Shown piece after piece: positions 12,043 to 23,052 of a stretch of DNA of 64,000 nt. The first letter of the stretch is position 1. Each line of letters begins with the position of its first letter. The translations under genes and the position numbers were made by a program. This DNA is from Isoetes taiwanensis. Lineage: Eukaryota > Streptophyta > Lycopodiopsida > Isoetales > Isoetaceae. The notes below the pieces were generated by a model. It was not told the DNA's origin and made no database searches. It saw only the letters and a program-made list of their open reading frames with translations. The DNA lies in NCBI GenBank assembly GCA_021234155.1, contig JAJEKV010000059.1:7169172-7233171 (forward strand). Reading direction: 5' to 3'.

Positions 12043-13255
12043 GCTTTAGCATGCGTGTGTTGGAAGCGTAGTTAGCCCATGCATATGTTGGAAGCGTTAT
12101 TTTGCTTCTGCATGCATTACAAAATTGGACTTTGTGCTAGTGTTTATTGAAGGTATTGCAGCAATAGAATAGAAGAACCCACTTCAGCTAAAGTATAATT
12201 ATTGAAGACGCTATAATTTGAGGTGGGTGGAGTTGTGGACGACACAACCCATGTATCAGTTGATATCACTTTATTTTGAAGGAAACCTTGTGGTGCGATT
12301 TTTCCATAGATTTGCTTTCCCGCATGAATAGAAGTATCCAGATCCTGTTATTAGTAGCAAAAGCCATATTTTAACAATTAGCTAAAGTCCATGTAATAAT
12401 ATAAACTTGAATCGCTCTATAGTATAAGGCAGAGAACCATTTTTCCAAATCGGTCATGTAATCGATCAGAATTCCTTCTGTTGTCATCAAATTCGGTAAA
12501 GCAACAGGAGATATTAAGGCAAAGTAGGATGATCATTAGACTCCATAATGTCAAGCCAAAATCCTTATGAAGCTGGTCGACTTACAGCCTAACAAACAGC
12601 TCTAACACAAGTAGCTGCTTATTGCACCTCCCATATTGCCCATGCTTGCAGAGCAAAGTAGAGCAAAAAGTCCCTGTGGGCCAAAAATCCAAAGGCTTTG
12701 TATATTTTTCTGTAGACTCCATCATAGAAGAATAATAACCTTCAGAAAAACCCCTTAAGGGAAAATCATAAAAGGGAATATCTTCCTTTGGAAAATTCAT
12801 ATCCATTGTCATTTTTTTCCATTTCCATGCTAGCTGCCAATAAAGTTGCGAGTAAGATTTTGATTCTGATTCTGATGCGATTCTTCAAATGACAACGCGA
12901 TTCGATGTCGTCGTTGGCAAACATCTCAGAACTAGAGAGCATCCAAATCGGCCCTCCAAGAGACGATTACTGAAACCAAATCATTTGGATTGGACCCTTC
13001 AAGCCAAATCAGCCTAATAACACTTGCCAGGACCTTCAACGTGAAGGGTCCCGACATCCGGCTCTCATCGATGTGTAGCAATGCGCAGAAAACGTTTTTC
13101 TTCTCATTTTTCTTCTTAGTTTGTCCCATCCAACCAGGTCCAGCCAATTGGACCTATGGTTCAATGGCCCACCTTAATGTTTTGATTAAAATGCTAGTTA
13201 ACATATGAAATGTTAGACATTAAAAAGGATCCCGTATTGCACTTTCGCAGATCCC
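12043..13255. other. Non-coding stretch with one unassigned minus-strand frame
   Basis: A minus-strand frame at 12582-12812 has ordinary-looking composition (MNFPKEDIPFYDFPLRGFSE) but no recognised domain, and could be an isolated exon. A short word TGTTGGAAGCG is repeated near 12058 and 12088. Nothing else is supportable. Confidence 0.3.
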
Positions 13256-13269
13256 CCACCAATAAACGT

Positions 13270-13465
13270 AATATTTGAGTTGGGTTTGCTAGATCTGCAG
13301 CTTCGAAACCATTCAAAAGTGGAATTTTTCATATTTTGAACAAAAAACAATCATTTGGCAACATCCAAGTTGAATTTGCAAGATCTGCAGCTTTGGAACC
13401 CGTTCACAATTTTCAAAATTTCAAATTTTTTATGAAGACAACCATTTGGCAAGACAATACTATAG
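13270..13465 (+). repeat. Imperfect two-copy tandem repeat, about 98-bp period
   Basis: AGATCTGCAGCTTYGRAACC followed by a T- and A-rich arm ending CATTTGGCAA appears twice, starting near 13291 and 13390. Divergence between copies is moderate. Confidence 0.6.
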
Positions 13466-13619
13466 GTTTAAATCCTGTGTATTCTTAAACTGATTATTAC
13501 TACCCATTCAAATCTATAAGCAAGTCAATATAGGGAAATGTTTGCTTGGCCATCCATGAATATCCTTATGCACTGACTCGCTTCTCCAAATGCAGGGGAG
13601 TCGGGAAGAGAAATGTTTA

Positions 13620-13712
13620 ATTCGGCCTTGGCCCGCGATAAATTTCTTGTATATTCTAAAGTTTCAAGGCCGCCGCGATAAATTTCTTGTATATTCTAAA
13701 GTTTTCCCTATC
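13620..13712 (+). repeat. Tandem pair of GC-hairpin/TAAATTTCTTG termini
   Basis: Two copies of a unit ending CGCGATAAATTTCTTG then TATATTCTAAAGTTT lie about 46 bp apart. Each follows a GGCC-rich inverted repeat. The flanking GGGAAGAGAAAT also matches the copy near 2510-2525, so these belong to one repeat family. Confidence 0.55.
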
Positions 13713-14487
13713 AAACCACCCAAATATTGCATTTTACTCGCTTAGGGCTCCTCCTTTCTCTAACTGTAGGGCTTCTAGAAGAGAGGAGACTGAAGAGGAC
13801 TTGCACTATGCCAATGGCAAATACACAAGGTGCCAGAACACTACGAATTGCCCCAGTGCATATATGATTATTTTACTTTTTTTGATGGATAAAGCATTTT
13901 ATTGATATTAAGTAAATGTTGCATGACTATATAGCAAAGAGACACCCTTCTACGCAAGTTTGAAGAGCGGTTACCTACAGAGTTGAACTTCGACCTTTTA
14001 CATGGTAATCAAGACCTCTAGCTCCTAGTTTGATGGAAGCTCCCCAAACTAGCTCTTTCAAGGTAGTCTCTTTCAATGTATTTGTATTTTCTTAAACACC
14101 TCTCCAAGTATACACCAATTGTGTACCTGTGGTGTATTCTTCACGAAATACAATTGCTCTTTTTCTCTTCGTCCACGCCCTGACTATTTGAACAACAATG
14201 TGTTTAGACTGTACCCATTTCATTGGGTAGATGCCCAAGAGAACCTAGTTGGCCCCTAGTGTATTGCCAAACCTTTGCTCGCACCAATTCCACATCGCTT
14301 GCAAACCAATACAAATTGCATTTAATTAAAGTGAGTCACATTCTAACGTTTTGGCACTCATACAGTAAAGTGGGACTCATGCAAAAAAATTTAAGTTTTA
14401 GATTGAATCTCTATTAGATTTTTTCGTGAGACAATAAGAACTGGTTCATGATACTTTCTCACTAAATTTACAAAAAAACCAAGTCAA
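13713..14487. other. Non-coding stretch
   Basis: No recognisable coding or structured element. Short frames at 13687 and 14223 (+) lack domains. Confidence 0.35.
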
Positions 14488-14765
14488 AAAAGATAACAAA
14501 ATTTTCTATGCTCAACTCTCATGCAATGTTGTGATCCAAAGCTTCGCCCATCAACGGTTGCAATAAATTATGCTTATGCACTCAATTTTTTCTTCCCCTG
14601 TTTTCAAATAAAGCCGATACTCTGTTTTCGAATTTGCACATCTTTCCTCTGTTTGCAGGTCGGCTTTTGCTTCTACAGGTCTGTTTGCTTCTAAGTTATG
14701 GCTTCTACAGGTCCGCTTCTACAAATTTGCTTCCACAAGTCCGCTTTTGCATGCTTTGCTTCAAT
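14488..14765 (-). repeat. Dispersed repeat, copy 2 (inverted relative to copy 1)
   Basis: Reverse complement matches the repeat at 1-830, here without the 335-bp insert. Its outer part has short reiterated words such as GCTTCTACAGGTC and GCTTCCACAAGTCCGC. Confidence 0.6.
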
Positions 14766-15289
14766 AGATTGGGGTCGTATTTTGGCTCCAGGACCACCGT
14801 TCTTCCTTTTCCCTCCCTATTCTGCCATAGCCAGACCTTCCTTTCTGCTCTTCATGGGTCCTCCATTACTCGACCCTCCTAGATCCTTATCCCTTGCCCT
14901 CTCTAATTGGAGCTTCAATTCCGACGAATTTTAAGCACCCACCTCCAATTCTCCACCATTTTTTTCTTGCCTCTGTTCCATTCCCTTTATTTTATTCTTT
15001 CCTCCCCTTTCTATGACGATAGAAGAGCATGAATCCGTTGATCCGACCCCAGTTCCTTCCTGCTTATCGATTCCTCTGGAAAATTTCGGCATGGTGAAGC
15101 ATCAGATTTGCAGATCCACCCATCCCCAAGCTTTGAATCTTCCATACAGAAAAGGGTTGCAGATCTTTAGGAAAAGGCAGTAGGCAAATCTTTGCATTCT
15201 TGCTCTTTGTGCTTTCCTTTGATACGATAAAATTCAAGAGGGGCTTAGAGGATATCCTCCAAGACGCTCCTCCATAGCTTTCCAAGAAG
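14766..15289. other. Non-coding stretch
   Basis: Pyrimidine-biased sequence; overlapping plus-strand frames at 14634-14934 share one reading of this bias and do not look like protein. Nothing recognised. Confidence 0.35.
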
Positions 15290-15357
15290 CTCCAAGTGGT
15301 ACAATGAGATAATTCGGCCCAAACTTTGGGCCCAATATCTCATTGTACGACTTGGAG
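15290..15357. repeat. Near-perfect 68-nt hairpin
   Basis: The arm CTCCAAGTGGTACAATGAGA (continuing to CCCAAA) pairs with the downstream arm TTTGGGCCCAATATCTCATT (continuing to CTTGGAG). About 33 bases lie on each side with almost no loop and few mismatches. It could be the remnant of a tiny inverted-repeat element or a small-RNA precursor. The very short loop argues for the former. Confidence 0.75.
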
Positions 15358-17645
15358 GGTGTGTACTAAATCTCAAATTTTGTAGGGAATAATAGGCAGG
15401 GTATAGAAAAGGACAATCAAAATTCAAATATGTTATATGTGTAGGAATAAAGGGAACTAGCAAAAGGCACACCAGAAGGCTTTAGCAAGGTCAAATTGGT
15501 CAAGGCTTGGTAGTTGATTTAGGCTGCACAAAGGTATTTTATGCTACGTCCGAATGTCTATGTCGAAACACTTGACGTTCACTTATAAGGGGAGTTGCTA
15601 TTGAAGGAAATTTTGCCTCTCAAGTTGATTTTATGGGCACCTACAATTATTCCTTGCATTCTAAGCTAGATATCATAATGGTCATGCCTAATGCCTCAAA
15701 ACTTAAAAAGTAAACACAAAGTGCATGTTCAAACGCAATGTGGCACATCCTTCCGTACTCTTGCTTCTTTTGTTTTCAGCTTTCTATCATCTGAGGGGAA
15801 TTTTTTGATATTTTGGCATTATGTGCTATTGTACCTTGCATTCTAGTTTGAATAGACACGATAACTGTCGTGTCCAATGTCTTTAATTTCTTCTAGATGT
15901 CACATTAAAAATTATCCCTGCTATGAGAATTATGGTGCTCAATTTCAGAAAAACATAAGAGGATATCACGTGTGGTTAATGTGTTTGATATGAAACATCA
16001 TAGCATGAACTAATAGAAGTGGAAGAAAGACAAGATACTTAAAACCACCAAACATTTTGCATAGGTTTTTGATAGGAAAATTGAAATTTTATCCTTGCAG
16101 GCTCATTGTACCAACAAATATGGAATTGTCGATACACAGAGCTCTGTCATTGTGTCCACAACCTATCTGCTCATACACCTTCCTATGTGGAAGAAAATGA
16201 CAGAAGGAAAGTGTCATACAGTCCAGAGATATTGCTCCTAGGATGGGGGTTTCTTAGATGCTGGTGGAGAAGCATAGAGCTAGAAATTAATGCATATCTA
16301 AAAAATCATGTATGTTAGATGCAAGCGGAGCAAAAGAAAAGGAAATATGAAGTTTTGATGTGATTGCTAAAGCCTCTTGGGTTCGGTCGGCGTGTTGGCA
16401 ACAAAAGAGTTTCCTTTCTGCCTAAGCTGTTGCTGCAACAAATGGCATGATTTCAAATGCTTATTAAAAGTAGCCTAAGCATGGGCTTATAAAATCCTTT
16501 ACATTCCTTTTGCCATGTAAGCAAGAGCAATTTGGAGCAACAATGTAATTAATTTGATTTATTGTATAGCATTGCTACGATTCATCCTTTCTTCCGGGCT
16601 TAGAATTTTCTCGGCCGCTTCTCCCATAACCAATACATGCTTGAAATATTGACCTCCATGTTGGGCGGATCAAAACCCAACCGGTCACATTTACAACACG
16701 TAAGAGTTTTTAGGAAGGGCTCTGGCTCTCCCGCAAAAGTTCCTTTTGATGCCCGCTTTGCTAGAATAAAGCTACGAAGAAAGAGAGAAGAATAAAAATG
16801 CAACATCCTTGTATGTTACCGGCTTTTTGCGGTAGAAATCCATTTCTAAAGCCAAATTAAAAATCTTCTGGGATCAAGCTCGAGGAAAACGAAAAGAAAA
16901 TGCGAATTGCCCTCTTGCAAAGCCTTTAGGAAACATATTTTTTTGCGGCTACTTATGGCACATGGCATGGAATAAACCTTCCGCAGGACTAAAGCAATTT
17001 GGACTAATTATTATTCTAGAAAAAGCCAATAAAACGTAATTGAAACTTAGGTAGGAACAAATCCTGTGAAAGAAATCATCTGGGAGAAGCCAACAATCTT
17101 CATCATTCAAAGAGAGGCGTGAGAGGAACACGAAACCCGCAGCTATCCTTCGGATAAGCCCAATCCTTGCCATGCCCAATGAATCTGCATCTAGGTTCGG
17201 GTTCCTAGAGCACCATTACATATAATTTAAGCGCCATAAGAAATAGGGCTACGATTTAGATTAAGCCGTGAAAGTAGCTGCGGGGAAAAAAAGCAACAAA
17301 ACTTAAAACGGCTTGAACAAGGGAGGAAAAGCGGAAGAAGAGCATAGCCTGACAAAGCAAAACTACAACAATGGAAACGATGTTCTACGACAATGGGCGC
17401 CTCCTCCCATCTCTTCTTGCTATTTTCGGGGTCTTTTCTAATTTCCACGGCCTTAGATTTGTGAAAGTAAAGATCTAACGGTCCAAGATAAGGCACATCA
17501 GATTTTGATGACATGGAAATTACACGTGGATAGGCTAGAATTTGAGGAAAGGCTGTAGGCCCGGTAGGGCTGGTGTGCTAATAAAAAATCTTTAAAAATA
17601 TTAATGTTTGAAATATATGAAGAGCTTTACGATAAAGTCATATAA
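15358..17645. other. Non-coding stretch with unassigned exon-like frames
   Basis: Minus-strand frames at 16600-16806, 16949-17179 and 17227-17514 have mixed, protein-like composition. For example, the last encodes LDLYFHKSKAVEIRKDPENS. I recognise no family and no convincing exon joins. The rest is AT-rich with no visible structure. Confidence 0.3.
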
Positions 17646-17649
17646 GGAT

Positions 17650-17686
17650 ATACTAGTAAATGTGTGTCTGGCGTTGCCGGGCTAAT
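17650..17686 (-). repeat. Helitron-like 3' terminus, minus strand
   Basis: Read on the minus strand: AGCCCGGCAACGCCAGAC, then ACACATTTACTAG, then T. The core resembles the better hairpins at 2748 and 28255, and the CTAG|T end is present. The stem is weaker here. Confidence 0.4.
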
Positions 17687-18060
17687 GGCTAATCGGAGTT
17701 AGCTCCTCGTCTGGAAAGTAAAGAAAAGCCTTATGGGTATCGTAGTTAGCTTCCTGTCCAACAAGTAAAGGAATGTATAGGGGAAGGGAAGCATGGGCTC
17801 CCCTTCCGCAAGAATCGGCAGACCCGCTCCCCACCGCTTATGGCTAATCGGAGTTAGCTCCTCGTCTGGCAAGTAAAGAAAAGCCTTATAGCCTTATGGG
17901 TATCGTAGTTATCTTCCTGTCCAGCAAGTAAAGGAATGTATAGGGGAAGGGAAGCAGGGGCTCCCCTTCCACAAAATCGAGAGGGTCCATAACCGGGTAG
18001 GCAGCCCGGAGTCCTATACGATTCTTGTGGAAGGGGAGCCTCTGCTTCACTTCCCCTACA
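17685..18060 (+). repeat. Direct duplication plus a partial inverted third copy
   Basis: Unit 1 (17685-17807) and unit 2 (17840-17970) share ATGGCTAATCGGAGTTAGCT and run through to GGGCTCCCCTTCC. Unit 2 has an 8-bp internal insertion (GCCTTATA). At about 18025-18060 GGAAGGGGAGCC ... TTCCCCTA is the reverse complement of the unit's end. The arrangement could fold. Confidence 0.8.
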
Positions 18061-19340
18061 AAATAGAAGCAGGGGAGCTAGGTTTTGGAACTTTTCTTCC
18101 TTTTCACACAGATTTGAAGATGTCTTGAACAGATTAGGAAGAGATCCGACAAAAATCAGACGTTCTAGAAGCTCTTTAATTGATCCGACGCAAAAACATA
18201 CCTGCCCTGCAAAGGCACATCATAATGGACCGGAAATACTGAAATACTGACGTTCTTCATCTACAACCAGGCCATGTGTTTTCCATTATGACTTGGTCTA
18301 CTTCTATGCAAATCGGTAGGAACTGTGCTTTTCATAGATGATTTTGAGTTGTTTCCCAAGGTCCCAGTATTGTATCCAAACAATACGTCAAATCATAGGA
18401 CAAATCCATGAAGAGAAGGTGTCGTGCCAATGTTATCATGCGATTTTAAAACTGGTGACATATAACAAACATTTGAAATTAAGGATTAGCAAAGTAAAAT
18501 TACATGAACATGCAGTAGAAAAGGAAGAAAACATTAGGCCTCTTGGTTTTAGCTAATTATCTCTGGCATATGTTACACTGGACAACATGCTCAGCACAAC
18601 ACAATCATGGTTGAAGATGACAAGAAAAGGAACAAAAGATACAAATGAAAATTTTAATCTACATGTTGCCTAAAATTATTTAATCAGGTTAAGCCTAATA
18701 GACCTCATATAAATCATATAACCCATCCATTCGGAAACAATAACTACCTTCTTTTCCAATTGCACTTCCTAAATAGAAACTATTGGATGACACCTATATT
18801 TTTTAGCCACAATGCTACACAAACAAATCTAGGACAAACAAATCAGATGATGCCTATATTTTTGAGTCACAATGCTATATAAACAATTGTACGGCATATA
18901 TGAAATTGTTGCCAAAAAGGTCAAGATAAGAACAACACTGCCTTCAAGTGAATAAATTAAAGAAAGTTAGATGTATGTGCTAGTTTCTATTCTGACATCT
19001 TCTTAAATATAGCACAAAAAAGAAACACATACTTTTGAAAATTTGGAAATACATGCTCCTCATCAGAGATGTTGAGGAAGCAAAAAAGGATACTATCCAG
19101 AGCTCTAGCCAGGTCATTGATATAATTGAGATTGCCGTAGCCGTTTTCCTACCAACAATCTTGATAGCAAAAAAGCTAGAGTCCTTTCCGTCTAGAGACT
19201 AAAAATGAAAGATAAAATTTATACCAAGTAGATTTTGCAACCACTATACCAGCTGTGTATCAACTATTTGTGATTTTCATCATGCTTCTTAAGGCCTTTA
19301 ATGATCCCAAGTCGCGAGGAATATCCTCTATTATGACTGG
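18061..19340. other. Mostly non-coding, with a possible minus-strand exon
   Basis: Minus-strand sequence near 19040-19140 can be read as YINDLARALDSILFCFLNIS, which looks like protein but is unassigned. It may belong to the broken genes just upstream on that strand. The rest is AT-rich. Confidence 0.25.
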
Positions 19341-19744
19341 TCTGGGTAGTCCAACAGATTTACACCAGCATCAGCTTCTAGAGCCAGTTCTTCAGGTAGC
19401 ATAATCGCAATTGCAATGCACCTATTTCCAAGCAAATTTAGCTGGTTGGAACAAAAACCATGAAAGAGTAAAAGCCAGAAGAACACGAAATAAAAAATTA
19501 ACATTTAATTTTATCGTGCATAACATCTTAACTGGCTCTACAAACAAGCAGAGGGATCTTCCAGCTAATTTATTTGGCATCCTAAGATCAAATGTTGTTA
19601 TGCTCTAGTTGCCAACAAGAGGATGATTAAACACGAACTTCTCGTCTCAAATACGACTTTGATACCATGATGAACAATGGCATTCAATAAGCACAAAGAG
19701 GAAGTGATATATCAGAGTATAGAAACGCAAGAAAGTTTGAGTGA

Positions 19745-21165
19745 GTAAAAATGAGTCGTGACTATGAATAACATATAATGCCATGTTAGCTGTCGCAACT
19801 GCTAATTGTGGGGAAGAAAGTAAGCTTTCAAACTATTCCAAAACTTGCAGACTGCTTATAAAAGTTGCACGGCGAGTGTAAAGAAACTCCCTCTCATTGT
19901 CTTCTCCATTCCCATCTATAGCATACTGATTAGACCTTTCCTCTTCATCAATAACTGCCCCTGAAGCCAACGGCACAATAGACAATACCATACAGAAATG
20001 GGACTCAATATAAGGCTTCAGACCATCAAGATGCTCTCGTTCCTAAAAAATTGCACTAAAAAACCCAGTGTGAAACCATGATAACTACGCAAAAAGAGAT
20101 CTCATTACTTTGTAAAGGCATGTACCCTGTTCATATGGTGCAATCAAAGTGATCCGTAAGACCAAAATAAATCACCTATGTTGACCCTTGAACGACTGAA
20201 GTTGATCTTATCAAGTCTATGCCCACCAGTATACACTAGAAACTGACATAGGGATGTTTCAAAACCATGGTAAAAGTATGGCCACAAGTTCAAATCTTTC
20301 CTTATATTGCCAAAGATTTGCCATTCATATGCCAGAATGTGCTTGAAATGAAACTTACAAATTTATATAGAATCCAACAGCAAACTAACCAGCAAGTGCT
20401 TTTGCTATTGATGTTGCAGGCACTCTCCTTCCTTCCATCGCATCCTCCATAAAAATGTCAAAAGGAAGCCAGGCATCAGTTCGTCCTGAGCCCCATCCAT
20501 TGCCAAATGCCCCAGTGCATGATCCCTTGTCTAAAAAGGGTTTGGATAATTGACATCTGCTCTGGTTTACATTCCTGGTGTAAGCTTATCTGTATTATGC
20601 TTGCCAATTTTTCAAGCACCTCAGGTGCCTCTCTTGGGACAGCAGATGAAGCTTCACAAGGCAATGCTTGCAACAATTGCAGCTTCTGTATGAACATGCC
20701 CCATTTTTTCTGGCCTACATAATGCAATGCATGTTACTAATATTATGTTAGAAGCCACAAACTTAAAATTTTCTTTCTTTTTCTCTAGTTGATTGTAAAT
20801 AAAGTCGATGAAACTTACAAATTTATGCGTGCAAGGCGAAGCAATGTAACTGTCCTCTTATCTTTCATTATTTTTGTCAAAACCTCAATAGCCTTGATGT
20901 TACTACTGCTCCATCTAATCTGATGTAAACCTTCATTTCTCTTCTTGTATTCTATAATGATTCTCATATGTTGTGCTCCAGTCCTGTGCAGTTGCATCAA
21001 CTAACCTTTGTACCAAAAACACCAAAAAATGCACAGTAACTGCTCCGAGATCAGAGATAGGACTTGTGTTATTACATGATAGTTCAAGTGTGTCATCTAC
21101 AAGTTTACAAATCCAATGGAACCAAACAATTGAATTAAACTTTATCTGTTTTTCTGACAGTGAAA
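19745..21165 (-). pseudogene. Mediator subunit MED33 (REF4-type) fragment
   Basis: MED33 is a large HEAT-like Mediator tail subunit of plants. Exon a (about 21165-20819) ends IKAIEVLTKIMKDKRTVTLL and RLARINL. Exon b (20714-20390) encodes KWGMFIQKLQLLQALPCEAS and later DAWLPFDIFMEDAMEGRRVP. Exon c (20042 to about 19745) encodes LDGLKPYIESHFCMVLSIVP and then RRATFISSLQVLE. Breaks: an extra base in the T6 run 20704-20709 and another in the A5 run 20533-20537 (both on the plus strand) shift the frame. An in-frame TAG follows SLQVLE. The conserved 'GLWIAALRLVQR' exon expected between b and c is missing. N- and C-terminal thirds are absent, so this is a fragment, lying inside the SOQ1-like gap on the same strand. 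Confidence 0.65.
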
Positions 21166-21479
21166 GAAGATCTTAAGGTTGTATCTTAGAGAAAAACCTT
21201 GAAAAAATATGATCTGATCTTATTCAAATTCTGTTTCTGGGACGGTTTTGAGCTAGGCAAGCTTTCTTCAAGCTTTGATTTTTTTAGAAGATTTTGGTAG
21301 ATTTTGAGAGGTTTCACAGGAATTTAGTGTGATTCCAAAGAGAAAATCTCTGTTATCAAGGATTAAATTGATAAAGAAGATGGCTATAGGGTTTGTGGGA
21401 TCTATGGAGATTGGTTCCTAGTGTTGGATGGCTTATATTATCAGACATGAAAGAAATTCTTTGTGGTTCATCCTGGAAC

Positions 21480-21935
21480 AGATTGAAATGCTAAATCACA
21501 AATTTCGAGATCACTTAAAGTCTTAGATTGATCCATAGATGAGAAACCAACTTGCTTCCTTCAAAACCTTTGTTGAACCATTGAACTATCTCAAAGATTC
21601 ATGTACTCTCCAAGGATTAGGGAGGCTGTCACTTGTCAAAGAGAAAATGGAGCAGCTCACACTTGCTGAACTTTCTGTTGAATGTTTTACTGTTGCAGAG
21701 TATATCTCAAAGTTAAGAATACTTAAGGAAGATCTAATAGAAGCTGGGGGAAGCATCGCAGATTATCTTGCTTATGAAAGAAGTGGAAGATCAACACATT
21801 TATATTAATACCATTGTACAAATGCAAAAGAATGTGACCTGGACATTTAATAAGGTACAGAATTTACTTGTTGAAGCAGAGGAGTCTCAATACTCATGCC
21901 ATGATAAAATACGACAAGAAGAAGAATCAGGATAA
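21480..21935 (+). pseudogene. Copia-type gag fragment
   Basis: The frame from about 21539 encodes QGLGRLSLVKEKMEQLTLAE and then YISKLRILKEDLIEAGGSIA, the helical region of Copia gag (UBN2-like). It continues in another frame as VQMQKNVTWTFNKVQNLLVE. No zinc knuckle, protease or polymerase follows. It sits antisense within the gap of the SOQ1-like gene. A minus-strand TGGTATCAAAGTC word near 19658-19670 is primer-binding-site-like but may be unrelated. Confidence 0.55.
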
Positions 21936-22799
21936 ATTTGTACAGTTACCTCATTCTGGCTGCATGAGCCGCAAGGGCATCTTTGATTATGAGACACTGC
22001 AATAAGGTAAGTCTTTTTATCAAAATCTTTCAAAAGAAAATTGCGTTTTATGAAACACACTGAGTTGAAAAGCTATAAAACTAAACTTAAGTTATTTCTC
22101 ATCTTTTGTCTTGTGGAAATGAATACCTCGGCTAAGGGTATGCCAAGTGCTTTGGCAGCAGCTAGGAAAATATCTAAAGCGGGCTTCAACCTCTCAATGT
22201 TGTCTACTGAAATGATAGCATCAGAGCTGTAAATGCAAACCACTATATGAATAGAAGCAATAGTGGAAAGAAATCGACAAATTCACAATTATAAAGTAAA
22301 TCTATACGGGAAGCTTCTCTGCATTTATATTATCCACAAATGGGACAGAGTTGAACAGCATTTAACCTGCTATTAAATACAGTCTATAGCTCTTATATGC
22401 ATAATTAAAAAGGTCTGTTAAAAGAGCTGACATGCAGAGCATAAAAAAATCTTACCAAGTTCAATACTAACAATCTATTAACCTTGAAAATGAATCAATC
22501 AGAACCTATAATAGCATGATAGAAAGTGAGAACTTTAGCATATATTGCAATAACTTTTTATTGGATCAACAATAATAAAAATCTAAACTTTATTGACTGC
22601 AAAAATGTGCTGGTGTAAAAAATGCAGAAAGTAACCTTTCAAAAAACATTGCCTCAAAAGTCTCTCTGGCACCAAAGAAATTTTTTAAATGGATAACATT
22701 TATATATACCTTGCTCTCTTGGTAAAACGAACCAAATGGCGTGAAATCTTGAATTGATTAGAGCCTCTAAAAGATAAAAAATTAGCAACAAATAGTTTC

Positions 22800-23012
22800 A
22801 CCTGCAAGAAATATAGTAATATATCAACTTTAGATCAAGAAAGCTTCTTATGGCAAAAGGTAGCCGAAAGATCCTTACAACCCCAGTGCCAGGCAAAACT
22901 GTAGTTTTACCATCAAAGTTCAATCCATGGAGCCCTCTTGCAGAGATGCTATATTTTTTGGATTGAATGGCAAGGAGTCCCGGCAGCACTCCACCATCTG
23001 TAAGAAACATAA
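22800..23012 (-). other. Unassigned exon-like open stretch
   Basis: Minus-strand frame reading DGGVLPGLLAIQSKKYSISA and on to VLPGTGVVRIFRLPFAIRSF. Composition is protein-like and it lies upstream of the SOQ1-like exons on the same strand. I cannot place it in that protein with confidence. It could be a different captured exon. Confidence 0.25.
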
Positions 23013-23052
23013 AGAGGAAAAAATAGCTCATGATTTTTTTAGTTTTGGGCAA

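Larger units (their letters stand above)
19345..22226 (-). pseudogene. SOQ1-like HAD domain exons, split by a 2.5-kb gap
   Basis: SUPPRESSOR OF QUENCHING 1 is a thylakoid protein with a haloacid-dehalogenase domain followed by thioredoxin and NHL domains. Exon 22127-22226 encodes SDAIISVDNIERLKPALDIF and LAAAKALGIPLAE, including the KPxxD region of the HAD fold. Exon 21950-21996 encodes CLIIKDALAAHAARM (family CVVIEDALAG). The next in-phase piece is exon about 19345-19421 (RCIAIAIMLPEELALEADAG). The splice phases at all three junctions join exactly (AG|G restores Arg). Between the last two exons lie a Copia gag fragment and several MED33 exons. The catalytic N-terminal DxD motif, thioredoxin and NHL parts were not found. 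The gene assignment rests on remembered family sequence. Confidence 0.65.
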
